Origin: Xenosphaeropsis pyriputrescens
Lineage: Eukaryota; Ascomycota; Leotiomycetes; Phacidiales; Phacidiaceae
DNA length: 64,000 nucleotides
Assembly: GCA_022609375.1 (NCBI GenBank)
Contig: JAGKQE010000036.1
Location: 224,266 to 288,265, forward strand
Direction: 5' to 3'
The translations under genes and the position numbers were made by a program. Positions 47,031-57,855 of the stretch are shown here, piece after piece. The first letter of the stretch is position 1. Each line of letters opens with the position of its first letter. The notes beneath the pieces are model-generated. The model searched no databases and had not been told where the DNA came from. It worked only from the letters and a program-made list of their open reading frames with translations.

Positions 47031-49016
47031 TTAGGAGGTAGGGCAAGCACAAGTGGAGAGGGCGTTGAGGGCACCAGTGACTGTAACAGTGGCAGCAGAG
47101 GTACCTTGCGCGGTAACTGTGACAGTGCTTGTAGAATGCTGTGTGAGAGTGACAGTTGTGGTCTGTTCTGCAGAAGCAGAGACAGTGACGGTCGCAGCCG
47201 AGCCACTGTTGGTGACGTAGACAGTCTGTGGGATGACAGCCGCAGATCCAGCGCCGCTACCAGTGATATAAACAGTTTGAGCGGCTGCTGTTTGAGTGAT
47301 ATAGGCGGTTTGGTAGATCGTAGAGGCGACGGTAGAGGTAATATAATGGGTCTCAGCAGATGGGCCGGAACCAGAGCTACCAGAGTTATCGGAAGATCCT
47401 GTGGCCACAGCGGATGGGGAAGATCCAGATACGCTCTCTGTTGGCATGATTGCGCTGTTATCGGTGGTAGATTCTCCTGGGGAGTTGTCTCCCGAGCCGC
47501 CGTTCGATGGGTAGTTTCCGGAACCATAGTAGCCACCTGGGGCAGTAGAGTTCCATCCTGATGGGCTGTTGTAGCTTCCAGCATATCCGGTACCACTTGG
47601 TGCGGCGACACCGACTGGGATAGTTGGCCGGATAGCAGAGTTATCAGTAGAAGATGACGGAGCTACACTTGATCCCAGTGGAGAGTAGTCTGGGCTTTCA
47701 GAACCAGCACTTGGCATCACGGCAGAGTTATCGGATGAAGAGGATGGAGAAACACCTGAACCGCTTGGGTATGCATTTGAAGCACTGCCTGAAGGCACAT
47801 CTGCGCTGTTTGAAGGAGAAGATCCCTCACTGCCTGAACCAGATGTTGGTCGAACAGCAGAGTTATCAGTGGTAGAGAGGCCTAGCGAGTTGTTGTCTGA
47901 GCCCGATGGAGAAGAACCAACGGCCGTCTCAGAAGGCGAAGAAGAGCCAGAGGCAATGGAAGCACCAGCTGTAGCTGTGACTGGGCAAATGGTAGTGTAG
48001 AGTGAGACTATCTCGGTAGTGACGGAACCCAACTTGGCCGGGCAGTTTGTGACAGTTGGTGCGCAAGATGTGACGGTGTAGACGTTGGTGGTGTAGACAG
48101 TTGACATGGTTGAGCCAATGGTGATGATGGAAGACTCGCCACTCACGGGTGAGTTCTCTGATCCAGACTTGGTACCATTGGTGTATGTTCCAGTTGGGTA
48201 GGCAGCACCTGAAGGGAAAATACCCGCAGATCCAATTGGAGAGATATCAGTGGGTCTGATCGCAGAGTTCTCAGTGGATGATGCACCTGAGCTTCCTGAC
48301 GGATAGGCAGCACCTGATGGAGCGTAGAAACCACTTGGGTAACCTCCAGCAGAGGAGCCAACTGGAGAAGACTCAGAAGGAGCTTCGCCGGAACCAGTAG
48401 GGCGAATAGCCGAGTTCTCGCTGGATGAGGTATCTAGTGAGCCGCTCTGAGATGGATATGATCCGGAGGCAGCGAATGAAGGGTATGAGCCTGCACCACC
48501 ATAGCCCCCGGATGGATAACCGAATCCAAGTCCATTACCTCCCGAAGGGTAGACTCCTGAACCACTACCTCCTGAAGGATATATGCCTGCACTTCCAGAT
48601 GGGAAGGATCCCGATCCGTAAAAAGAGCCTGTTGGCATGAAGCCTGAGTTATCGGTATAAGAAGTGTGGACCTCGGTGGTCAATGAATCTCTGTATGGGC
48701 AGTTTGTGACGCTATCTGCACATTCTGTGAGGGTATAGACAGTAGTCGAGTAGACTGTAGCCATGGATGATCCGATGCTTACGGCTGAAGAGCCGGCTGG
48801 CGAGTTCTGCGAGGACGAAAGGGCAATTGAGGCTGATCCCGATGGTAATGAGCCCAACTCGCTACCCGAACCATAGCTGCCGGCTGAGGAGGCACTTGGA
48901 TAAATAGAAGATGGAGAAATGCTTGATGCAGCTGCTACACTTGAGCTTCCACCGCCTCGTACGGCAGCAGAGGCCACAGCGAGCATCGCAGAGGCTGCGA
49001 TAGCGTGGGTAAACAT
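47031..49016 (-). CDS. Secreted Ser/Gly-rich cell-wall-like protein
   Basis: Intronless 661-residue protein with signal peptide MFTHAIAASAMLAVASAA. It contains two copies of a Cys-containing module found in fungal wall proteins: STTVYTLTECADSVTNCP at about 88-105 and TTNVYTVTSCAPTVTNCP at about 310-330. Each is followed by a TTE(V/I)xxxYT segment. Around them are Pro/Ser/Gly-rich repeats, YPSG(S/G) many times, and at least seven copies of (E/D)NSA(I/V)(R/M)P(T/S). The C-terminal quarter is Thr/Val-rich (TVYITGSG, TVYVTNSG, TVTVTAQG) and ends CACPTS. No hydrophobic GPI tail is seen, so attachment by GPI is unlikely; disulfide or non-covalent wall association is possible. Heavy O-glycosylation is expected. 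Confidence 0.85.
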   Translation of the reverse strand: MFTHAIAASAMLAVASAAVRGGGSSSVAAASSISPSSIYPSASSAGSYGSGSELGSLPSGSASIALSSSQNSPAGSSAVSIGSSMATVYSTTVYTLTECADSVTNCPYRDSLTTEVHTSYTDNSGFMPTGSFYGSGSFPSGSAGIYPSGGSGSGVYPSGGNGLGFGYPSGGYGGAGSYPSFAASGSYPSQSGSLDTSSSENSAIRPTGSGEAPSESSPVGSSAGGYPSGFYAPSGAAYPSGSSGASSTENSAIRPTDISPIGSAGIFPSGAAYPTGTYTNGTKSGSENSPVSGESSIITIGSTMSTVYTTNVYTVTSCAPTVTNCPAKLGSVTTEIVSLYTTICPVTATAGASIASGSSSPSETAVGSSPSGSDNNSLGLSTTDNSAVRPTSGSGSEGSSPSNSADVPSGSASNAYPSGSGVSPSSSSDNSAVMPSAGSESPDYSPLGSSVAPSSSTDNSAIRPTIPVGVAAPSGTGYAGSYNSPSGWNSTAPGGYYGSGNYPSNGGSGDNSPGESTTDNSAIMPTESVSGSSPSAVATGSSDNSGSSGSGPSAETHYITSTVASTIYQTAYITQTAAAQTVYITGSGAGSAAVIPQTVYVTNSGSAATVTVSASAEQTTTVTLTQHSTSTVTVTAQGTSAATVTVTGALNALSTCACPTS

Positions 49017-52000
49017 GGTGGCCTGAAGAGGGAGTATGATAAAACTAGAAAGAGTGGGTTTGGATATTCGTCAAGGATATCTAAAAAGGAATGGAAGTAG
49101 ATCGGATACACCAGAGCCTGTCTATGTAAACGAGTGTAGAAGGGTGAGAAATAAACAAGTGAGTGATGATGACTTGGAAGTAAGAACTGAGAGGATACCC
49201 AGCTGAAAGATATACTTGTCGAGTCAAGAGGAGCGACTCCTTAGGCTCTCTCCCCTTTCGAAGATATGACATTGGTATTCCTACCATGATTACCTACCAG
49301 GTCTTCCCTGTGAGTAAAACACACCGAAAGTATCGGACGAGATTTATGCAGGTCGGATGGGATGGACTCCGCAATCATTGCCTACTAAGGATATCCATTC
49401 TGGATGGAATACTCCATAGTAAGGGCATCTTAAGAAGAGCAGCTATCGCCATGGACCCAATGGCGAGGGATTAAGAGCCAGGAAGGTCCGTGGACCCATT
49501 GGTGACTGGTTTAGTCAAGATCCAACGATCCAGGAGGAAGCAGCCGCTAGAATGATCCGTGACTAGTAGGGCATATCCATGCAAGCCCGTCGTATCTCGA
49601 AATCAAAATCCTATTGCCGCACAAACATAGTACTAGCATGGCATCGGAGGTCGTTACTTGGCTTCCAGCATGATGTACAAGTATGTATTCGCTCGGGGCA
49701 AGATCCTGCTATTTGTGGAATGGCCTTGCACATTGACTGGCGGAAACGTGGAAACATTCGCAAGCCCACTACGCCACGAAGGCTTGGGACATGACCCGCC
49801 CAACTGGTGGTCTGTCACTTCCGTGGTGCGTGAGAGAGAGGTAAGTCGTAAGTCTGGGAGCGTTCGTCTGACTATCTGATGAGGTATTGTACTGGCATTT
49901 CCGCCGCTGAAGTCGAGAGGAAGACAACATTGAAGGTCTCATAGGATACATTTGTCGAAGGTACTCTATGAAACCATCCGTTTGACTTTCTCCAGAGGAA
50001 AAAGGAGTAACGGATCGTCTTAGTGGTTTGAAGGTACGAATTCCCTCGAATCTCTCTTGGTGATGGAATGGAGATTTGATGTGATCGTAGTGTATTGGTG
50101 TAGTGGCGTATTGGTCTGTGGTGAGGGAGAGGCTGTACGGATGATGTGCAACACGGTAACGGGCAAGCTGGAACGCCGTGCGTCGCGCCTTTATTGGCGA
50201 TCTGAAGCTATGTTCCACGTGATTTCACATCGCAGTACTTGTGTTGTACATGAACATGAACATGAACATAATTATGTACCACGATATTTTGGGAGCATTG
50301 ATATCAAGATACAAACCAATCTGAACATGTGTACATTGCTTTTGTCTCCTGAACGGTTTTGCGGGGTCATTACTCTCAAGTGTCACCCAAGCTTTCGTGG
50401 ATGAACACTTTCTACTATGTACAAGCACGTAAAGAATGGGGATAGTTTCCGTTGAACGTGGCGTAACGAGAGCAGCGTTTCAGTAAACTCCACCACCGTC
50501 ATCGTATTCACAAACTACTGTTGATATGTACTGTATGAATAGAATAAACGTCGTCTTGTCTTCTTATCGAGGGAAAGATGAAGACGAAGATGAAGACTCC
50601 AGAAGCATGTTGGTAGGGAGTTCTTTTTGCATTGATATCAAGTCACATCCCCTTACAGTGCAAGCAGCAACTAGCAAATCCAACCAAAACAAAAATCTTC
50701 TACTTCCTGCTGTTGTTTTTCATGCCAAATCCTGTACAGCCACAATATCGTGACCGTTGGAAGATGTATTCATGCCATAGCCTGTAGGATGACCGAAACA
50801 AGAATCACAATCTTCAGACGATGTTCCTCTGGGGAGAAACGAGGTCAACAGTAGGTACCGGGGGAAATCCATCTGATGATGCATGAACTCGGACTTTTAT
50901 ATGAAACAACCGCAGCCCTTCCCAAAGGCCAAGATCTGCAAGGTTTTGCGGGCACTTACTTACAAACCCTACAAGTACAATAAGCATCTGGCGTGATCAT
51001 AATGTATTAAGCATGTTCGCACAGATCTTCTACGCCGGGCTGGTGGATTATCAAATATCAAAGTATCTAAAAATGTAAATGTTAATGTAAATATGGTTCT
51101 GCTCTGAATAACTGGAAGACTGGAAGACTCTAGATAATTGTACAACTCAGAAGCAAAATACAAGTACATATACGAAGACAAGCAGATGTACTCCATAGCC
51201 TTGGTCCAAAGTACTACGGCTGTACTATGTCAGGATTTTACAGACAATAGTCCAGCATGCCTCCAATTCCTCTATTATCAATAAGCCATTTCCTACGGTC
51301 CTTGTTCAATTTCCCCCCTTCTGAATCATCGCTTTCGTGCAGCAGTAGCGACGCCCCCAGATTCCTGTAGGATGGTACTAATTGAGTGGAAGAGGTGCAC
51401 GGATAGTGGGCTGAAAAGCGCTGCTCAAAATATACCTAATACGACAGTAATACGATCTTCGCTCTGCTCTCAAGAGAGGTGTAGACCACAATGGCCTCCT
51501 GGAATAGCTGCAAGGCCTCCCTTAGGATCCGCCAGCCATCTACAACGGGATGGAATCCTAATCGGGGTGTTTGGGGGTATCTGGTGATGACTGCATACCT
51601 CGACTCTGATGGACCGAAGAGAGTGAAACATCTCCTAGTCAAGTTGATGAAAGGGCCTCGTTACTTGCTTGAATGATATCATGATGTATAGAATCTTCAC
51701 GATAGGAATTGAGCTCTGCTTACTCCTTTTATAACCCCGTGTCATCATGCATACTCTTCCTTATGCAGGCCCCGAATAGCTAATAGAAACTAAGCTTCCA
51801 AGCCGTTGCGACTTAGTCGTTACGACGTTGACGCTGTCCACAAAGTGGCAGAAACGTAGGCCGCAGCATTACAGTATCATCACGACCTTCTCAACCTCTA
51901 CAAAAAATATCATGAAAGCTCTGATGTCTATACTTGATTCCATACTCAAGTATACATCTGAGACTGCTCATGTTGATGTACTGCGTCGAATTTCCAACCT

Positions 52001-52916
52001 CTTTATTCCGCCGAGACAACCTGAGGCTGATCGACAGCACGCCGCCTACAACTTTTTCGTCTCATTCCCGCCTTGTTTCTATACCTCAAGTACCTGAAGG
52101 TCTCAATCTTGATGTCGAATATCTGTCACGCTGTTATCTCCTGTAAAGATATGTTGCTCTTCCATCCCACCTCCTTTTGTGACTTTAGGCAATTGTGCAT
52201 CATTAATTCTTATACGCTGTTTAGATTACCATCTCAACCACGCGAATACAATCACAAAGATTTACAAGAGTCTAATGAGATCTTCTCTGGACATGGCCAT
52301 TTGGGGGCATCATTTTGTGTGCTGGCGTCGCTGACTCTCGTTGAAACCCTCGATTGCGCTTCTACATTGTGCCGCAGCCCGAGGCGCTTTCCACACTACT
52401 ATCCAAGACACTTGGGTCAAGAGACAAGGCCGTTAGGTAGCCTGTCATCATCAATTCAACTCGACCTGATCCCCTCGATCTGCAAAGGCAACATTTCCTT
52501 ATCATCCTCACACGATGAGTGAACAACATTCTCAGGACCGTGGGACTGGCTACCTGACCTATCCTCAGTTCTACAACCATACTTCCACGCCTCCGATCTC
52601 AGAATAAGAAAGCTGTAGAGAAGGAAGAGAAGCAGAGTGAAGGGCATGGTGAGTGTATCAGGATGGGGCTACACTGTACCACCAAATGTGTGCCAACGAT
52701 TGTTGGAAAAGAGACCAAACACCGTTCAAGGCAATTTACCAAGGTCTCTGCAGTCAGGGGGTTAAGTCGTCAAATTGGAAGATCAATCCCTTCGTTAGAT
52801 ACCTAAACGTTAAGGAGATAAATTGGTATACCTATACTATGTGCTCCTTGAAGATGTATTGCATGGTTAGCTTTCAGGGCTAATATTACTGAAAAGAAGA
52901 GTGCATCCTTCCTTAT
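49017..52916. other. Long spacer (3.9 kb), no convincing gene
   Basis: Promoter of the wall-like protein plus a long gene-poor stretch. It contains GAACAT repeats at 50249-50268 and GAAGAC/GAAGAT repeats near 50578-50598. An 8-codon stretch of intact-looking sequence is not enough to call a gene anywhere. Two small protein-like frames, 51436-51642 (minus, SRYAVITRYPQTPRLGFHPV) and 52515-52607 (plus), could be relics. Confidence 0.45.
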
Positions 52917-54727
52917 TCATCCCAAAACTTCTCCCTTTTTGCTTTTGATTTCCCTGTTCACCTCTTCCAAGTTCTTCATATATCCTCCTCCCCCTTTCCA
53001 AACGTTGATTCCCCACCTCTGTTGCCTCTTCTGCTTCTTTCGACCCTCATCATCATATCGAGCGCCAACACCCTTATCCAAACTCCTCTTCGTCCCCTTT
53101 CCATTCGAACCTTCTCCCGAGTCGCCATCCTCCGTATCTTCATCCAGCCCCAACGTCCTCTTGATATCGTCCATCGCCCTTCGCCTCTCGGGAGTACTCA
53201 GCCCTCCCCAAAAGTGCGTCGAGTCAACCAACAACCTCGCATGGTCCTTGCGGTGGTTGAATTTGGGGTCTGGTCCCGAGCCATGACCCGTCCAACATCG
53301 GGATAGAAGTGAGTTTTCAACAAACGTTCTGATGTGTGGCTCGATGTTCATGGTAGTGCCGCTACGATAGACGCCCACCTCGGGTTCATAGGTTGCGCCA
53401 TACATGTTCGGATCGGCGACGAGAACGGAGTTTCCAACCGGCTGCTTCCAGAGTACACCGAGTATCGCTCGATCTGTCAGGTATTGCCCGTCTGCTAGAC
53501 TGAGTGTGTTGCTTGTTCGGAGCGTAAAGCGCCTGTGGTAGCCAACATTCCATACTCTGTTATCCGAGGCTGGCTCTGTAGGTGGACCTGAAGTAGGTGT
53601 TGGGACTTTGGGCTGAGTCTGGAATACCTCATCCCAAGCCAGGCTCTTGGGGATTTCAACTGTGACAGGAACTTTGTTGGTCAGTGGTAGCTCGTCCTCG
53701 AGGTTATTGGCCTTCCGATACGCATCAAGACGTTCAAGAGCATCCGCATTGGTGATCTTTCCCCCCAACAATTTGGGCATTCATTCCCCACAGTGACTGG
53801 CGAATGCTTGCAAGTGCTTGTTGTGATGCTTCCGTTGCAATACCATAAGCAGCGCGTCCAGTCGCGCAACATTCCATTCATCGAAAGTACTTCCACTGAC
53901 CCAGGAAGCCAATTCCAACGGCCATATCAATAGACCTCCACGCGATCCGCCAAAGAGAGACACAACCTTGGTTGGCTTCAAGCCCAATGCACGCAGACGA
54001 CGTAGCTTCGTGAGAGACGATTTCTAGCACATATTAATAAATGTAACCCAGCAGACACAGACACTCATATAACGATACGACCCCTCCACCCCCCTCAAAT
54101 CCTCAACTGCCACCCCAAGATCTCGCGCAACAAACCACCGCATGGCATTCTTGACAGCCAGACCAGCTGGGTTTCCAGCCACATCCCTCTCAGCCATCCT
54201 GACGCACAGGTCGTGCACATATATACAAGACGGCGTATCCTAGGCGGTCCCATCACACTCTCGCCCTTCACCACGGCAGCGAAGATATCCGATGATCCCT
54301 CGTCCGGAATTGCCGTGCTGGAAGAGGCATCCTCGTGGGCCCTGACCGCACGCACGACCTCCGGGAAGACGATGCGCAGATTGAAGAGGCGATGCATCTT
54401 GACGACCAAGTGGACGTCCTCGTTGTTGGCTCGAGAGCCTTGTTGCGAGCTCAGCATGTTCCGAATGTGATCTGTGCTGGCGGGAAGCAGCTGCATCGTA
54501 CCATCTGCTTGTCGATGGGATGTATTCTATGGCTCTTGCGTAATGGCGCGCTCGTATATGGCCTGTAGCTCCCGTTTCGCTACGTCCTTGTACTATGGAG
54601 TTCGCTTTTTTCTCGGTGTGCTTGAGGGTGTGGGCTCGATGGGTATATCTGAGAGTAGACATGCTGTACTTATAGCCTCTTGCTTGATCCTCATTTGGGA
54701 GATGATACGAGATTGATAATCCGCCAT
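52917..54727 (-). pseudogene. Unrecognised gene with three in-frame stops and a frameshift
   Basis: Minus-strand coding-like sequence runs from an ATG at 54727 (MADYQSRIISQMRIKQEAIS) to a stop at 52917. In one continuous frame it is interrupted by TAG at 54595-54593 and TAG at 54529-54527. Further on, the frame shifts by one base near 54245, where GPPR is followed by TPSCIYVHDLCVRMAERDV. A likely short intron lies at 54062-54024 (or a fourth TAG). A TGA at 53783-53781 sits directly before the ATG at 53780, which opens the last 287 codons (MPKLLGGKITNADALERLDA onward). All three stops are one C-to-T or G-to-A change from sense codons. Segments such as DEWNVARLDALLMVLQRKHH look genuinely coding. 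The C-terminal part (GVLWKQPVGNSVLVADPNMY; basic KKQKRQQRWG) has no family that I recognise. An alternative is that the last 287 codons form a separate intact gene. Confidence 0.6.
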
Positions 54728-55480
54728 CTTTCAGAGTGAGAAAGTGCTCGGGATATTGTCATGCAGAGAAGGGTTCACAGAGCACCTGAATCAGGTGCCT
54801 ATGTTTATTGGAAGAGTATGTTAATGCAAAGGATGAATTTATGTGAACGAAGTGGGATATGCTACTTTTTCCTTGCTTCCCTGATGCAAATCTCCTGGAG
54901 AGTTGATGTGTATGTTGGGTTCTCAGCACTTCCACACCATGCAACAGGCCAGCAGTACATACAACTCATATGTATTCAAGTGACCATAGAGCAGATTCAA
55001 CTTCCTCTCCTCACTAACCTCAGAACTTGTATTCTCGCTACAGCAGGCTATAGTATCACTGTGTGGATAAACATATCCGTACATGAATCTTCCCAGGATA
55101 TCAGAAGTTCAAGTATTCCATCAATTCACTTGAAACTTCAATGTGGCCAATCCCAGTCACTTCTTCAAGAGCACATCTAACCTCACCGTTTTCCCATCCC
55201 ACCATATTTTCAAAACTTTTATTTGATTTAATTTTCATTGAATCGGCAAAGATCAAGAGCGATCTATCGCAGCACCAATATCGAAAAGCAACGCGGGTGA
55301 GGTAGTGTACGGACAGCAAAAGCGAAAAAGCAAGCCCCACACAAGAATTCCAAAACTCCATGAATTGACAGCCTTCCAGTTCACCTTGTTCCCGTCATGT
55401 CATCTAGGCTCAGTGACATTGTATCCCAACCATCCAGCACCAAGTCAACAAGTTCCCAATTCCCATATCGCAACAACGCC
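54728..55480. other. Spacer, nothing seen
   Basis: Upstream side of the pseudogene and downstream side of the luciferase-domain gene. No repeat or convincing open frame. Confidence 0.45.
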
Positions 55481-56443
55481 TCAAACCTCCCCAATCCCAT
55501 ATCTCTCCCCAGTAACCCACCAAGCAGCCGCCTCCACAATTCTCAACACATTCCGCAGCTCCTCCCCATCGCGCGGTGCATAAACGAGCGTAAAAGTCCT
55601 CGGCACAAACCCGCCACCAAGTCCCCCCTTGGCAAGCGGATGTCTCTGGCCCCAACCGCGCTCCAGCACGACGGCCGCGTCCTTGGGGTGCAGATTCATG
55701 TGCAGACTCCTGTCGGAATGGTGCACGTGCACTATTTCGCCACGACAGGTGGCGTTGACGGGCAAGAGGGCAAAGAGCGCGAGACCTTGCTTCTCGAAGC
55801 ATGAGGTGCCGGTACGAGTACGCGCGCTGTGCGTCTCGGCTGTGCTTTCAAGTGCGGAACGCAGTGTCAGGTAGGCGGACTTGGAGCCTGGCTGATCGAG
55901 TTGGCGCTGTGGTGCGATGCCTGCTACTTTTGGTCGCGGTCCCGGACGTGCTGGGAGGGTCGTGTGGTGGTGCTCGAAGTAGCCGGTCGTTGGTGTGATG
56001 GGGCCTTTGAGGGTCGGGGGTGTGAAGGGATCAGAGAGGGTGAAGAGTCGGAGACAGGTTATCTTGAGGTAGCCGATGAAGGTCGAGGGAGTCCCGCCTG
56101 GGCCGAGGGCGAGGAAGGCCTCGTAGTCATGTCGGATAAGAAGGGGAAGGGGGAGGATGAGGATCAGAGTTGCGAGGATGCTGCGGTGGAGGAGGTGGAT
56201 TGCTAGGAAGAGGATTACAGCTGCCACCATGCATGCTTGACCGCTCAGGATGACACGGAAACTCGAGTGGGCTTTGCTCGCATGGCAGATGGCTGGGAGG
56301 TCCTCGATTGTGATGGTTTGTGTTTGGGTTTGGGTTTGGTTGAGCGTGGTTCCATTGATAGTCATGGTCTGCTGCGTAGGCATGGTTTGGTATTGTTGTG
56401 TCGTTGTCTCGAACGTGGCAAATTGTTGCTTGGAATGTAGCAT
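55481..56443 (-). CDS. Membrane protein with fungal-luciferase-type (DUF5519) domain
   Basis: Intronless 320-residue frame. Residues 1-50 are Gln/Thr-rich (TQTQTQTITIEDLPA). Two hydrophobic segments at about 66-103 (AAVILFLAIHLLHRS; ATLILILPLPLLIRH) form a membrane anchor. Next comes YEAFLALGPGGTPSTFIGYL and LRLFTLSDPFTPP, a signature I associate with ascomycete luciferase-domain proteins. The C-terminal domain has EIVHVHHSDRSLHMNLHPKD, AAVVLERGWGQRHPL and FTLVYAPRDGEELRNVLRIV, matching the core of the family that contains the bioluminescent-mushroom luciferase and many non-luminous relatives. Its function in ascomycetes is not known, and light emission is not implied. The start is uncertain because several in-frame ATGs occur in the first 30 codons. 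The gene body is GC-rich in an AT-leaning region. Confidence 0.75.
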   Translation of the reverse strand: MLHSKQQFATFETTTQQYQTMPTQQTMTINGTTLNQTQTQTQTITIEDLPAICHASKAHSSFRVILSGQACMVAAVILFLAIHLLHRSILATLILILPLPLLIRHDYEAFLALGPGGTPSTFIGYLKITCLRLFTLSDPFTPPTLKGPITPTTGYFEHHHTTLPARPGPRPKVAGIAPQRQLDQPGSKSAYLTLRSALESTAETHSARTRTGTSCFEKQGLALFALLPVNATCRGEIVHVHHSDRSLHMNLHPKDAAVVLERGWGQRHPLAKGGLGGGFVPRTFTLVYAPRDGEELRNVLRIVEAAAWWVTGERYGIGEV

Positions 56444-57303
56444 TGAAGGAAACGAGGATGAGGAAGGTTTTCTGAAGCTAGCTGGTTGATAGAAATCGAA
56501 GAAAGAACGAAGCTGAGGTTGAGCTCGAGGTCGAGGTCGAGGTTGGGGAGGACTTTATATCAGGTAATGAAGGTATCGGACAGCGTGAGGTCTCACTGCA
56601 GATCGCAAGTCTCTTCCAATATGCTTCTGCCACCTCAGTGGATCTTCTCCGAGCGCAGGAAAGTGAAAGTGAAGCTATATATTCGAGGTGGACGGATGAC
56701 CCTTTGTGTATGGTATGGTGTTTTAAAGCAGTCTGCAGAGCGACGTGAAAATGAGGAAGAGAGCTTCCCGTGACAAACTACAACAGATTCAGACTCGGAC
56801 TCAGGCTTTAGACTCAGACAATCACGCAGCACCACGTGGACTGGAGGATATATGAATTGATTTCAGCTGGACTTGACTTTGAATCTAATCGATTAAAGAG
56901 AAGTCACAACGAATGACCCTTTGTGCGTAGCAGAGGAGGAGAGGAGAGGAAGTGACATGAGTACCGTCGTTGAATGAGGTTGGTTGTAAGCGGGGGAGTT
57001 GGGCAATTGAAGCAAGTAAGTGAAGTGTAGTTACAACAAGGCGACCAATCTTCTTGGAAAGAGGAGGTGAAGTGGGGTAGTTGGGTACCTAGGTAAGGTA
57101 TGATCCCTTTCGAGCTTGAGGAGGTATCCAGTCTTATTTTATATTTTTTATATTTTATATTTATTTCTTTAATTGTGTCCAGCTGCGGGAAGGGCAGGTG
57201 AGAGGAGATGGCTCCTCTCCTGGATCGGCTGCACGAACAGCCTTATACTTTTTCAACGTCAGAAGAGAGGAGAGCTTATCATACCTAGGTAGTCACAGTC
57301 AAA

Positions 57304-57329
<26 letters not shown>
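57304..57329. repeat. (CT)n microsatellite
   Basis: About 12 uninterrupted CT units followed by TATCTCTCT. Confidence 0.9.
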
Positions 57330-57338
<9 letters not shown>

Positions 57339-57731
57339 CCTTACCTGACTCTCTCCTCTCCACGCTCACAATGAGTGCACAATGCATGCATGGACGTCAC
57401 CCGCCCTCAAACCAAACCTGGCCCTCTCTTGGCTCTGCCCCACAAAAGCCTGCGCCTTACCACTTACGTAGGTATTCTTCCATCTCGAGGTATATATACT
57501 TATACTAATATACTTATACTAATACACTTATACTAATACACTTATATACTTACAAAGGCGTGGGGTAGAGCGGAGTATCTCTCTTCTTACTCATTCTCTC
57601 GTGTGAAAGATCACCGGGACGTCAAGGTCAGACTACCCACAGTGAGGCTGGCTACCGTCATGCACCAGCCAATGATCGAGCAGATATGATTATCACTCGA
57701 TTGTCTTTGCGTCTAGTCAGTCTGGGGTATG

Positions 57732-57855
57732 ACTATGAGTGTGGATATGGGTATGAATAGTTATCTGTTCCCGCGTAATGATACTGTTCGTTTCTCATGC
57801 TTTAAGTTGAGGTAAGGTACATCTCCATATCCATACCCATATTCACACTCATAGT
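57732..57855. repeat. Imperfect inverted repeat, 31-bp arms
   Basis: The left arm (ACTATGAGTGTGGATATGGG...) at 57732-57762 matches the reverse complement of 57825-57855 (...CCCATATTCACACTCATAGT) with a few differences. The arms are separated by about 62 bp and could form a stem-loop in DNA or RNA. Confidence 0.75.

Noticed and set aside
46997..47611. 204-codon minus-strand frame overlapping the wall-like protein
   Set aside because: A frame-shifted shadow of the Ser/Thr repeats. It lacks a signal peptide and motif.
54240..54662. 140-codon alternative frame inside the pseudogene that avoids both TAG codons
   Set aside because: Its Arg/His/Ser-rich composition is typical of shadow frames, while the interrupted frame reads as normal protein (VHLVVKMHRLFNLRIVFPEV).
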